From NCBI GenBank assembly GCA_023078685.1, contig JALGAS010000008.1, positions 558,001-622,000 of the forward strand: a DNA stretch of 64,000 nucleotides, in the 5' to 3' direction. The position numbers and the translations under genes were made by a program. The DNA comes from Neopestalotiopsis rosae. Its lineage: Eukaryota > Ascomycota > Sordariomycetes > Amphisphaeriales > Sporocadaceae. Below, piece by piece: positions 34,021-46,086 of this stretch (positions are counted from its first letter, which is position 1; each line of letters starts with the position of its first letter). Below the pieces are notes generated by a model, which did not search any database, was not told where the DNA came from, and worked only from the letters and a program-made list of their open reading frames with translations.

Positions 34021-36739
34021 TCAGGTGCTTGGTGTTTGGACAGCCACGTCGATTACATTTCCTTGCACCCGCCCATTCCTTCCCGCTAGTCTCTCAAAAT
34101 TTGTCTTGGGGAGCTGAGGAACTCTGGTTGCGACCCTGTGGCTCTTCTTGGCATTCCTGGCCCCTATGGCGTAATCCTTCGATTTGACGCATTTCGTGTG
34201 CATCTTGTTGAGCTTGCTGTGCACTTCTGCGCTGGTGATCCTTCTGTTGCCCTGCTTCACGTACTCAACCACCAGCATGTCTCCCGTGATCATATCGAGG
34301 AATTCATGTATGAAGTCGCTGCACTTGGGATGCTTATGTAGCTCTTCAATGAACTGAAACACGATTGAGTTAGCTGGCCCTTCATTTCTCTCCACTAAAA
34401 ACTCCGATGACTAGGTACTCACCTCTATGACTGCACTCTTGACGACACCTTCGGTTTCGTCGTCGTCATCCTTGATTATCTCGAAGAATGCATCGTCCTG
34501 GATCTCCGGATGGTTTGGCTTGTACTTTCCCAACCCCAACCTGCGCAAGGCGAATTGGTCGAGAAGGGTACGCCCCCCAAGCAACCATGTGATGAACATC
34601 AGGTATACACAAGCAAGCGACCAGATGTCATATGATCTTCTGATGACCCGGCCCCGGAGAACACATTCTGGCGGCCGGTAGGTAGGCGAATTTGCGACCT
34701 CGTGGCCTGGTTTGTTGGACCTACTTTGACGGCTGTTGAACTCAGCCAAGCCAAAGTCTGTAATCTTGAGAGTACCCTTGTCGCTGCTATCTGTCGGGTC
34801 GGAGAACCACAGTATGTTCTCTGGCTTGATGTCTCCATGGCGTCCGAACAACTGATCGTTCTCCATGTCTGAAACTGTGACGTGACGGTGAATTTTGGCA
34901 AGACCAGAGGCGATGCCTTGACACTGCTGGGCTACCCATCTCACCGTGTCGTGATTGAAAATGGGATTCGGCCTGGTCTTTTGCCAGAAACTAAAAAGGT
35001 CGGCGTCTGCCCAATGAAAGATGAGATAGTAGCAATTGAATTGCTCATAGGTAGCCAGAAGGGATACTAAATGAGGATGGTAGTAGTCGCTGAATTTCTT
35101 GAGCATCTCCACTTCCTTCTTGAAATCCGATTTGTCCCGCGAGTCCAGCTGCTTGATCGCAAAACTCGAAGTGGCCGTCTTTCAAAGTCAGTCTTACGAA
35201 CGTCAACTTGGCATCTTAAGCAAGGCGCTTACCTTATCTTCATGGAAATCATGATGACCGGGATGGATGTCAACCTTGAACACTTGACTGTAGCCACCTA
35301 TCTCTACGTCCGTGTTCTGCTGCCTACTATCCAGGGTAAATGGCAGAATGATGCGATCTGGTAGTGGATAGTGCTTGACATCCTTGCGTGCCCCTTTGGC
35401 AAAAAATGGAGAGAGTGTCATCCACTGTAAGAGAAAGACTTAGTGAGTATAGTCCAACCTTAAGTCACATTGAGTTCGTGACTACACTTACCTGCCATTC
35501 TTCGAAGTCGAGAATCTCGATACTATCCCAGCCACGGAAACAATCTAATGGCCGATCCTTTTCACCTGAGCGGCGCAAGTCGAAGACATTTTGCAAATTC
35601 GGACGCGGAATTTTGACAAGAGGCAAATCAGCATCACTGACACCCTCCTCAATGAAATGTCGGATAGCGGAGGGCTTCTTTGCCACAACCAGAATGGCGA
35701 ATATATTCCGAAACGATCGTGCCCTGCGAGACTTGCTTTTTCCAACTCGTAGTTCTGGGGCTTGGTCTTGGCAGACTTGTCTGGCAATATCTTGAACGCT
35801 TGTGGACTTCGCAGACTTTCTGGATTTTCGCCGAGCAAGCTCTCGTGCCACAGAGTCTTCGGTGACCAATATATCAATTGCACCCTTGGGAAGGAAACCT
35901 TTAGATGAGGAAATCGCAACCAGCGACTGGTGGATTCTTGCCCGAAGAGGGAGTGTTTGGTCGACCTGCGGTGGTAGAGATTGCGCATGGTTATGTGATT
36001 GACGATTGGCCCACTGCTGGTCGCCTAGATCTGTGATTTCACTGGGCGCAGCGGACAGCTGGGGAGCATCCAATAAAGCACGGTTGGGCACACTTTCTCC
36101 TCTGATGGGAGCAAAAGCCACATGTAAACCTGTATCATCTCCACTAGATGTATTATCCGAAGATCCCGAACCCTGGGAAAGTTTGCTTAAGTCAGCATCA
36201 TACGCAAAAAGGCCAAAGAGAACGATTAATCTTACAATCAGCTCTGAGTCTGACTCTTCTATTTGTCCCCGACGTTCCTGGATATCCCGATCTAGTGGTC
36301 CAAAGCCAAATGGTGACTCCTGAGTTACTTCAGTACATGAAGTCGATTCGGCCGGGGTGCTTGGACATTCAGACAGAGTCGAGGTGCTGGCTTTGTGACT
36401 ATATTTGTCTTCATCATAGCGAACTGGAGCCGGTTCTTCACCGTCATCGCTATGCAAAATTACAGGAATGTGAGGTTGACTACGCGGCAATTCAAACTGG
36501 GTATTCAATGGTGTCAGTCGCTTCGGTTGTACGGCTTCATAGTTGGCCGTGGCCACCGAGGTCGATGGTGAGCCCCATGGACTCGTAACTGGTGCCGCTA
36601 AGCCGGGCACAGGGGTGGATTCACGAACTGCTCCAAGCCCATCAGCCCCCATAGAGCTTGCCGTGAGAATGGTAGTATGCTCCTGCCGCGACTCGGCCAC
36701 TCCGTTCGTTCGAATTGAGTTCACTTGCTGGAAATCCAT
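34021..36739 (-). CDS. Protein kinase with shared N-domain (paralogue D)
   Basis: Five exons (36236-36739, 35492-36172, 35233-35424, 34423-35178, 34021-34353), all joined in phase 0, give 821 residues. I start at the ATG at 36739 (MDFQQVNSI); the frame upstream opens only with GTG. Residues 1-280 are low-complexity, Ser/Pro-rich and probably disordered. The shared helical domain follows (GFLPKGAIDILVTEDSV near 298, IFAILVVAKK, DADLPLVKI), then EEWQWMTLSPFF and the glycine loop IGGYSQVFKVDIHPGH. The kinase has FAIKQLD, YLIFHWADADL, RHGDIKPENILWF (HGD), ITDFGLAEF (intact DFG) and YRPPECV. It ends with the same LDMITGDMLVVEY helix as its relatives and a basic tail. The 63-nt segment 36173-36235 is in frame but has GTAAG/CAG ends and encodes a hydrophobic run, so I treat it as an intron. 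There is no HET domain. Confidence 0.82.
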
Positions 36740-37257
36740 ATTGGAGGTCGTGAATAGGGCACAAGCAAGTGAGTTTTGGTTGGCGTTCTGTGCTCGCGCA
36801 CGGCTGCCGAACACGTTTTATTTATTCAATGGTGAATCTACATGCTGTAACGCCTGCATTATATGGCCAGTACACGTGAATGGCGGTCCCCGCGCGACGA
36901 TGCGCTGTAATTGTAAAAAAGGCGAAGTGCAAGTGGCGAAGCAATCCCGGCAGCCTATAGACGACAGTTGGGGCGCGAACCATGCCCGGCACTTATAACC
37001 AATTAGTGGAAGCGGAGGGCCAATCGTGAGACATGGGGGCTGCGCCGCCCTTCGGTCAGTTTGCCTGAAAGCTGCGCCGCCCTCAATATGCCTCCTGCGA
37101 CCCAGTCATCAATCAGTCGACTCACTCCTTGATTGTTGCCTCCACATGGTTTTCCATATAATAGCGTGTGTTGTTTTGTCCTCAAGTCTTGAACGTTGAA
37201 AGGCCATCACGAACTTCATATCCACTATACGCCAATCGTGTCGCTCATTAGATCGCA
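36740..37257. other. Divergent intergenic region
   Basis: This lies between kinase D (minus) and the small gene at 37258 (plus). It holds a GC-rich 13-bp direct repeat (separate entry). No gene seen. Confidence 0.5.
37039..37083. repeat. 13-bp direct repeat GCTGCGCCGCCCT
   Basis: Two exact copies start at 37039 and 37071, 32 bp apart, in a divergent promoter region. The spacing of about three helical turns could suit paired factor sites, but no known motif was recognised. Confidence 0.6.
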
Positions 37258-37558
37258 ATGTCAATGTTGCAACATACCAGTTTGGGCTGCACCACGCGCG
37301 ACAATGGCCACTTCAACGAGAGCCCGCGATCCGACCCATATCAAAATATCCCTGGTCGCAATATCAATCCAGCCAAGCTAACCGCTCTTTTAAAGTCGAG
37401 CTTCGGAATTGGCTCGTACGAAATCTACGTAAGTCTCTCCCTTGAGTACGGCAAATATTGTATCAGGCTAAGGGTCATATTAACAGATGATGCACAACAC
37501 TTACAGCGTCAAGGCTCCACGGCAGCTCTCGATGCACGAAATATCACGATGTAGATGA
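37258..37558 (+). CDS. Small split gene, 80-residue protein
   Basis: Two exons (37258-37428 and 37487-37558) joined in phase 0 by a 58-nt intron with a GTAAGT donor and TTAACAG acceptor give an 80-residue protein. It begins MSMLQHTSLGCTTRDNGHFN and, across the junction, reads GSYEIYMMHNTYSVKAP, ending HEISRCR. Unspliced, the frame runs into unrelated intron sequence. There is no signal peptide, membrane helix or recognised domain. The soluble, polar, compact sequence and the good splice sites make it look like a real small protein rather than noise. I do not know a function. It lies between kinase D and the NRPS-like gene. Confidence 0.6.
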
Positions 37559-38175
37559 TAGACCGGTTATTACCCATTATGCGGCTGGATATTGTTATCT
37601 TGGCTCGCGCCGAGCGTTCCGCACAAAGCAATACAACAGGAGGCCATTAAGAGATTGCAAGCCACCTTACACCATAACATCAGAGTCTGGACTCCACGAC
37701 ATTACGAATTTTTGTATCTGAGCTATCTGTTTCGGTTCGATCGATTATGACTTTTAATACACAAGGGCCTTATTAGCACATTAAATTGTTTATGGAGGAA
37801 TTTCAATACGCAATATTTATAAAGTTTTGCCTCACTGAGTGGCTACAAGTCTGTCAACCTAAATTATCTTTTGTTTTTGAGGCTGTAGTAGTATGGGTGT
37901 ATGATTGTAATCAATAGTCCGGATACTAAAACCTGTAGATGTAGCTGTAATATCATATAGTATCTTGAAATCCAGTCGAGACCGAAAACGGCGCGGATGA
38001 GCTATTCGGCAAGTGCAAACCACGTTGTTCGATCTTCTATCCTCTTGTAGCTGCTGAAACCCACGTCAAAACTCGTCAGATCATACCATCGTAGTTCACC
38101 TCAGGCTCAATGCTACATGCCAATTCGGTTAAGCTTCACTGAACATACACATGCTTACAAATTCCAGTCCTTAAC
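37559..38175. other. AT-rich intergenic region
   Basis: AT-rich stretch (especially 37660-37960) between the small gene and the 3' end of the NRPS-like gene. No gene seen. Confidence 0.5.
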
Positions 38176-41100
38176 TCATGACGATAGAAGCTCCTTGGTC
38201 AAAGCAGGCGCCTCTACCTCAGATACGTTTCGGATGTGGGCCGTCGAAAACTTGGTGTACTCATGACCTTTGATCAAGGCTTCATAGAGGCTCAGCATCT
38301 TGAGCGCAGGGAATCTCTCTGCGTCCTCTGAGCTTGGCTCCTTGATCGCCTGGAGCTTGCTGACCCATTCAGACAGATTAATGGTATCAGCGACCCCCAG
38401 AGATTCCCGTAAGACGCTGACAAAAAGATCCCACGGCTGTGCATCGCAGGACACGAGGTTGTATACTTGGACCTCCTTCTCGGCAGGACGGAGGATCAAA
38501 GCGTGAAAAATTTCAGCTATAGTATCGACAGGAAGCCAGTCGATCATGGCCACAGAAGTGGGAATGACTCCAAGGGACTTGGATGTTCGGGCTAGAGCCG
38601 ATATCCAAGGCTGATCGGCCCAAGCACCCGCAGCGGCAGGACTTGGGCCTCCTACCTGACCGACTCGAGCAATAGATACGGGGATTCCGTACTCCTTATT
38701 TGCAGCGACAAAGATGCGCTCGACAGCAAGCTTGGCTTGTCCGTAACCAATCCCAATGGCAGCCATGGGGTCCTCAACAGGGTCCTCGGGTGCCACAGTT
38801 TCCATGGCAAGTTTCATTACCGAGGAAATCGAACTGACAAATACAACATGCATATTGGTCTTGGAGCCCGCCGACAGCTCAATCAGCTCTCGCGAAGCCT
38901 TGAGAAACGGCTCAAACGACCGAATCGAGAGGCCAAAGTCTAGCTTCCACGAGTTGTAGACAATGACATCCGCTTCACGTCCGAGGAGCTCATAGTCCAA
39001 TTGACTGAGTCCAAAGAACGGCTCGCTGATCTCGATCTTGAGGAATGTCAATTTGTCGAAGAACAGAGCCATGTCCTTGTCGAGGGAAAGAAGTGACTTG
39101 ATCTGGCGGTCCTCTGCATCCGCACCCCGGTTGAGACAAATTATACGTGAGATCTTCGCATCCTTGAGAAGGACGTTAAGTAGATAGCGTCCCAGATAGC
39201 CAGTTGTTCCTATGACTGCGACCGTCGAATTGCTCTTGGGGGCCACTTGCTCGGTCGTTACCCTGCGCGACAGATTAAGACCAGCCAGCTGTCGTTCCAC
39301 CGCCTCATTGACGGCGCGAACTATGTTGGTCTGCGACTTTTCATCCAGATCTGGAACGACACCATCGTTGAGGAAGGCCCCGAGAATGCTGCTCAAATCG
39401 GATAGAGTTGGGTTTTGGAAAATCATCCTCGGTGTCATCCATGCCGTAGACATGGAAGTCTGGCCTTTTAGTGTTTCTTTCAGGTTGCGCGTAATTTCTA
39501 GGGTTTGGATTGAGTCCAATCCGTGGGAGAAAAAGTCATCATCCTCCCCGATATTTGCACCCGGGGTGTATGAGAAGCTGAAGACTTGTCGGAGGAAACT
39601 GATGATTTTGGTGCGTTCAAAGGTAGTCTTGACCACTGTAGCTTCCAGACTGATATTGGTGAGTTGGCGGGAGGGCTTTTCTGCGAAGAGAGTCTCCAAG
39701 TCTTGAGCATAGAGCTTCTCTGTCGAGGAGCGTATGATTGTCCCCTTGCCAGTCCTCACCAATGGTCGATCAGCAGTGGCACATATAACCTTGTCCCGTG
39801 CTACCCGACCTGCTCCCGGAACCGCGGTATTTGCCTTTTCTACATATGCCCAAACTTCTCGCAAGAGCTCTTCACGCCCCTTTGCATTTAGTGAGGAGTC
39901 TCTGGGCTCGATGAGGAGCGCAGTCTGGTTTCTCCCCTTGCCGACCAGGAGGGCCCCCTGGAGCAGATGATGTCCTTGGATAGCAAGCTCTAGTGGGATC
40001 GGGTTGACTTTTTCGCCATTGAATAGCACGAGGATATCATCTTTACGTCCGAAGTACTTGTACAAGTTCGCTTTAGTCGGGTGGCGAGTGAATAGATCAC
40101 GAGTGTGGTAAACCTCAACTCCCGGAAAGTTGTGGCAAAAAGGGATTGTGTCGCGATCGGCCTCCTTGGCGAAAATCACCATTTCGAATGTGCCTTCGTC
40201 GACATCATAGGGCTGCATTTCGAACTTGAGATTGGGATTGAACTCATGGTAGAGGTAGTCCGCCGGATCTTTGAAGAGCTCTGGGAAGGGAAGCGTCTCG
40301 GTCGAGCCATAGAATTCCATGAGATTGACGATTGGGGCGAGCGTATCTCCTAAGGCTGGAGGGATTGGAGCACCACCGGAAACGACAAACTCGAGGCGAT
40401 TCTTGAAGATATCAAAGCCTTCGGGTTTTCGCAGAAGCTGTTCCATCATAGCTGGCGGTACCATGAGGCCACGCAGATTTTGTTGCTTGAATATGTCCAG
40501 CAAAAGGTCGACATGCGGCGGTACGTGGGCAGGCCCAATGACGATCGTGAGCGTGTTGAAGATAGAATGGACTATAATCGATGAGCGTGAATGAACAGAA
40601 AGATAGGAGAAGAGTTTAGTTCGTACAAGTATAGAATATGAATCCTGCAAGCTATATAAGAGTCAGCGGTCATACGTAAAATGAAAGTCCCAGGTTTGCG
40701 ACGGACATACATGAAAAAGAGGGAACATCAAGTATAGGCGTGCTTCCTCTTGAAACTCGAAGAATGCTATATCGCGCTTCCCACGGCCCGGTGGGGCAGG
40801 AAGGATGTGCTCCATGTCGTGTGCGGCAAAGGTGCCATGAGTATAAACAATAGGTTTTGGCAAGCCTATCTCGGATTAGTTGCAAGCCCCAATTGGACTG
40901 ACCCATGCCTACCTGTAGAGCCAGACGAGGGTAGAATCAGGATCGGGTCGTCTCTGGCCTCTTCAAATTCTTTCGCATAAGGGTAATGCTCTGGCATACT
41001 TTGAAGCATATCAAGAAAAGAAGGGACCATGTCCAGCCGACAAGATGGTGGTGCGACAGAGCGAAACGGCTCGACCAAAGGCGTAATCTCGGATGGAAAC

Positions 41101-41533
41101 AGAAACGTCTGACTGCCCGTCTGTTCCATCAAGGACAAATTGGTAGCAGGCGGGTTTCTGGGCGATACGAGCAGAAGCTGCAAAGTGTCAGCTCATGGCT
41201 CTGCTTCGGCCAGTTACTGAGAGACTGGATTCAACCAACCTTGTGTCCAGTTTTCATGGCGCCAAAGAAGAGGGCCACGCCACGAAGGTCAGATAACCCA
41301 AGGTAGGTGCTAGTTTCAAAGTTATCACTTTTGCCAAAATTGTCCTCGATCCATTTTGCCATGAAATTTGCACATCGCGCGAGGTCAGCAATGGTTACAT
41401 CCAAGAATCCGTCCTTGACGTCTGCAGTCTTTGGAATCGAAGCATAAACTCTGCCGGGGTTGGTTCTGGCGACTTCATCTAGATACGTTGGAAAGAGCCT
41501 CTGGCCGTATGGAATGGCGTCGAAGGGTGCCAT
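38176..41533 (-). CDS. NRPS-like adenylate-forming reductase (A-T-R)
   Basis: Five exons (41240-41533, 40913-41177, 40711-40865, 40627-40651, 38176-40571) give 1,044 residues. The ATG at 41533 (MAPFDAIPYGQRLFP) starts an adenylation domain (to about 560). Motif SGSTGLPKPIVYTH is built across an intron; EFYGSTET and GRKDDILVLFNGEKVNP follow. A 25-nt exon is needed to keep the frame (FPLFH-LAGFIFYT-FHSIFN). The carrier domain has DDDFFSHGLDSIQTLEI (phosphopantetheine Ser near 598). The reductase domain begins near 700 with IGTTGYLGRYLL and has VFVSSISS and the YGQAKLAVERI triad residues. Such enzymes activate a carboxylic acid, load it as a thioester and reduce it to an aldehyde or alcohol. There is no condensation domain. 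The substrate is unknown; it could belong with the oxidase/transporter block at 51-61.7 kb. Confidence 0.92.
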
Positions 41534-42226
41534 GCTCAATCTGTTCAGCTACTGACCCGAATTATCGAGAGAAAGTAAGATGCTGTCACGGCAATGAAGG
41601 ACTGATGGATGAAGCTTGCCCGCGTGATGTTCCACAAGCGACACATTTATATATCATCGCACCGCACGACCAATAAACCATCCTATACGACGAGGGTGCG
41701 ATCAAGAACTGTAATCATCCAGTCAAATAACGGCATTAAGTACTCTGCGTTATTAGGGCCGCATTGGTAGCTTTGACTATCCTTGTTGGACCCTGGTCAT
41801 GTCAGCAAGTTTGGTGTAATCCGTCAACGTATTTCGACAGCCCTTTATGGGATCATGCAAGTAAGACATTAAGCCATGTGCCATTTGTGATACCTCGCAA
41901 TCGTATGTGAGTTGGTAAAGTACGGGTTGGCCAATTAAATCCACTATTGCGTGTGTGCGTGCGGCACAGCTCAGTGCCTGTAGAATCCATTGCTATCCCA
42001 GGCCGGATTAGCGTTTTCGACAAGATCAACAAGTGGATTTGGATTTCGACTTTTGGCTTTACAGGTCCTCAGAGAATCACTCGGACATGAAATTTAATCT
42101 GATCATTCTTGTTCTCAATCCAGTAAAAACAGAAGACTTTATTGAGGGTAAGTTGTGGCTTCTTGTAGCTAGCATCCCCGCTCATTCCCCACAAACCAGG
42201 AGTTTCCTCATACCAAGGAAGCTAAC
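41534..42226. other. Upstream region of the NRPS-like gene
   Basis: This holds the NRPS-like promoter and the 3' region of fusion B (both minus). Small frames here show no similarity. Confidence 0.5.
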
Positions 42227-45200
42227 CTAGACGAATCGAATGCTCTTGACATCAGCTGAAAAGTGCGATGTGGTCAAAATACCCACCCCGATTCTCTCGT
42301 GAGAAGAGATAGATTCCTCACGCTTGGACGGCCGTACCATCAGGACATAGTGCGGCACTTCTTTGAGTGTTTCGTCTGCCTTCATCTTCCCGACGGTAAT
42401 GCACATCCACTGATCTCCATCAAAGTCAGCCCAAACATCCATGTCCAGTCCGACTCTTTTTGAAAGATCCGCTTTTCCAATCCTAAGATGTCGCGCACTC
42501 GCAGTGAGGCAGCCGTTGAAGGGCCCATCAACTGATTGTGCGCCGAAGGGACTCTGGATGTCCCCGAGCCACTGTACTTTGGCGTATGGCACGTCCAAGT
42601 ATCCAATTTTCCCCATATAGGCCAGCCAGGACCACGACGGCACAGGTGCATCGCGGTCATAGGGAATTGCAGATAAGCTGCCCGGGCTCTGCGCCCGCCA
42701 CAGAATGAGCCTTTCAAAGTATTCCCAAAAAATACCATAGTCGAATCTACCATCGAATTTTCGCGCTATTCGATTGTGAAGGCCAGCAATCGCGATAGGG
42801 CGGTCTCTGGCCTTCGTCAAACCTAAGCCGCCGTACAGGGTGTGTAGGTATTGAATGAAATCGATACGCTCATTCTTGTAGTAAGATAGACCCATACTAG
42901 GAAAGTCGTGATCGCCTAAACATTGGGACCGAGGGCTGCAAATGTGAATTTAACTTTGAACTTCACTTCGAGCTACCATTACCGGAAGACTTACTTGTGC
43001 AATTGCGCCAAAGTTTCGCAATGGACACCTTGTCCACACTCCCAATAGAACTGCGTCGAGGTGAAATGAATCGTCCGGCGCGACAAGGCCCGTTCTTGTA
43101 GGACCCAAGCACGGGTGTTCAGAATGGAATTTTCGACGTCAGCCTGGAAATCATCTAAAGCCTTCGCCAGGTGAATGTGCCCGCTGGAGGTCTGGATGGT
43201 GGCGCAAACCCTGTCAGGCCGGTCATACAGCATCCCTTCTGAATTTGATGCCGCAGAACTCGCAGCGATGGTAACATAGGCGGAGCTGTAATAGTCTCCC
43301 ATCTTCTTAGCCTCGTTAGCCCAGTCTTCATGGTCGTCCTGAATGATGCACAAGGAGTCTATCCAAAGATATCGTAACCCAAGTGACCGAGTGATGGATA
43401 CAGCGTCCTGCAGTGTTTTGGGGAGCTGATCAAAGTCAAGTCTCTCTCGAAATTTGTCGATGTTCTGACTCGTTGTGCAGTGGTTTGCTTGATCTTGCGC
43501 CTGGCCCCAGCAATGGCTCAGGGCAACGTATCTATCTCGCATATGATCTGACGTTTCGATGAGACGTGGAAACGAGCTTCTGTCTGTCCCAACGTCTACT
43601 ACCCTCCTGGGCATGATTGATGACAGGATTGGTTCATGTTCAGTACGACAACATGGGTGATCCTCGTCGCAGATGCGGAGTAATTCGCGAATGAGTTCAT
43701 ACCGCTCCGTGCCTGTCGTTTTGGGAAGCTGCATCAATCCAATTTGTGCGTAGGTTGTGGTGTCGTCATTTGACCCTACGATGTATAAATCAGGTCAGTG
43801 GCAAAGTTACATCGAGATCGCATTGTGAGAGTGATACAGACCTGGATCGCAGTACATCGATATCAGAGGCCGTCCCATTGGGGTGCTTCTGAGAGAAAAG
43901 TTCCGCCGATAGAGTCGCAGAGGCTCGGATGACTCGATTTGTGCATTTGAAAGACAATGGTTCAGCAGCCTACATACGATACACGCAGCAGACCCACTCT
44001 TGATGGCTTCAGTAGTACGACCAAGCTCGATCTCGGATCTCGAAAGATCGAGCTTCCGACAATCCTGGCAAACAGAACCAGAAGTTGTAGTGGCAATTGG
44101 CCAATTGAGCTGGTTAGCGATGCTGCCTGCCAAGGTATTGCTCGTCACTACCTGCCATACGTCGTTGATATTATGCCTATCCTGTTGTTGCTGTTGTTAA
44201 CGATGGCTGGCCAATTCCTATTGTTGAGACATCTCTTTGATATTTACCGGCTGCCATTGGTTAATAACATGTACTGACACCGTTGGAGGTATTACGAACA
44301 TTCTGCATTTCATGTATAAGTGACCGTAGATTGTTGTCAGTTGCAGTGTACTGTGTGGTCATTTACTCACATACTAGTTTGACTTGTCAGTGATGTCTGT
44401 ACTCCGACCAGTTGGAAATGTATACTTACTGTCTTGGAAAGGGGAAGGGAATTCTCCTCCCCGCGCCCAGCACTAGTCATGTCTGGCTGGCCTGCTGTCA
44501 GCTCTTGGAGGTTGTCATCAAGCCCATAAGAGGAATCGGGCGGAAGGTTACCATCTAATGTTTGTATTTCCGGCCACAAGTCCCTTGAATACGCACGATA
44601 CTCGACGTCTACAATGAGCAGCCGTGTTTGCACCAAACTCAAGATTTTTGTCAGTGCAAAATTCTCCGTGGAGTTTCTGTGAAGAGATGCTGATAGCCGA
44701 CTCATGTAAGTCACAATGATCGGCCGAAGGTGCAAATTTGGATACGGTTCCCAGAATTGAGCTTTCTCCCCACCAGAGTCACTGTAGAATCTTTGGAGCT
44801 CGGAGTATCCTTGATGAACCCAAATCACAAGTTCCAGGAGGATACACCCTAGCGACCACATGTCGTATCTCCGAGAGAACTTTGTCTCTAAGAGGTGAGC
44901 CTCTGGTGGCTCGTATCTTCTACTCCCATGTCTGGTCGTGGTGGGATTATAACGCTCACGCGTGTAAAGCGCGTGGAATTTTGCAAGGCCAACATCCGCG
45001 ATTACCAGATCACCCCAGCTATCAGTGTCATTGGAAAACACAAGAACATTATCCGGCTTGAGATCGCCATGTCGAGTGTGCTGATCATGGAGCAACTTGA
45101 TTCCGTCAACCAATCCTTTGACTTGCAAGACGGTCCAAGCCAGCAAGGTCTGGTGCGGTGTCCTCTGTCCTTGTTTCCATAGCTGAGAGAGGCTGCCTCG

Positions 45201-46086
45201 ATCGGCCCACGGAAACACAAATCCCCTGTCACCTCCCCTCTCGTAAGCCGCGTAGGCCCGAATAAGGTGACGATGATTCAAAGTCCTCATTGTCTCGAGA
45301 GTCTCTCTCTCTTGTGTGTAGAATTGTTCTCTTTGCTCAGCTGGCGCATCAGTTTTCAAACTTTTCACGGCAACAGTGAAACAAGTTGAGTTGATCTGCA
45401 TTCAAATGTTGAGTAAATAGGCTACCGAGTACATGGGGCAATCTCACCTCTGCATCAGATTCCTCGTATCGAAAATGCTCAATGGGAATGTTCATCTTCC
45501 GCACATTGCCAAAATTACCCTCGGACGATTGTGCTGAGGATGCTGGGATAATTGGGCTAGGTGCTAGAAAGGGTAGCGGTTGCTGTGCATGGAATTCATA
45601 GGCGAATTGGTCTGAAGAGAAGGATGGGACGAGGAAGACCCATTGCTTCTCCTCGAATGTTTCTGCAAACGCTGCGACATCCTCGCCACTGATACGGGTG
45701 GTGAAGCATCCCCATGGCTTACGCTGCGTTTTTCCGAGAGTGAAGACTTCAAATGAGGTACTATCCTGGATGATTGGCAAGTTCTTGTCCTTGAAGTTGT
45801 TTTTGTATAGACTGCTGATCTTTCTGACATAGTCCGAGATGACAAGTGTGAGGAATGCTTGTCCTGCACCATCTTGAACGTAATCTACATACTTGGATAT
45901 TAGGTTTGGGGAGCATTCTGGAATGTTTTCTTGTAGCGTTGCTACAATCCGCTCCGAGCTTAAGAGTATAGATGTGTTAGCTGCGGACAGATATTGAGGA
46001 TTGCTGAAGGGTTTTCTGAATGCCTTGGAACACCTCTTGCGGATCACCTGATTGGACAAGCTGGTATTGGCTGTCTGCGCGGCCAT
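42227..46086 (-). CDS. Kinase-HET fusion B (N-domain, protein kinase, microexon linker, HET)
   Basis: Exons 45448-46086, 44430-45395, 44371-44373, 44300-44302, 44248-44250, 43842-44190, 42995-43775 and 42227-42935 join in frame to 1,150 residues. The start is the ATG at 46086 (MAAQTANTSL). The N-domain (1-213) contains the family WVFLVPSF motif. The kinase (about 214-535) has FTVAVKSLK, FVFPWADRGSL, RHGDLKPDNVLVF (HGD), IADVGLAKF (DVG for DFG), RRYEPPEAH and a final LSLVQTRLLIVD helix. The HET part starts QQQDRHNIND, has CQDC...CIVCRLL, then YVALSHCWGQ, LWIDSLCIIQDD and RAWVLQERALSRRT. No ATG precedes the Cys motif, so it cannot easily stand alone. The order and linker mirror fusion A, but sequence identity is only moderate, so the pair is not a recent copy. 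It may act in allorecognition or cell death. The alternative is two adjacent genes. Confidence 0.77.
44191..44429 (-). other. Microexon train joining kinase and HET in fusion B
   Basis: Three 3-nt exons lie between kinase end 44430 and HET exon start 44190: TAT (44371-44373), AAT (44300-44302) and CCG (44248-44250). Introns are 56, 68, 49 and 57 nt. Donors are GTAAGT, GTGAGT, GTTCGT (weak) and GTAAAT; acceptors are TAG or CAG. All are phase 0, giving T-Y-N-P-QQQ. The TAT and CCG exons match the first and fourth 3-nt exons of fusion A. Confidence 0.68.

Noticed and set aside
43807..44148. HET gene B starting at 44148
   Set aside because: The first codon is GTG, and the frame stays open upstream to the acceptor at 44191; no ATG occurs before the Cys motif.
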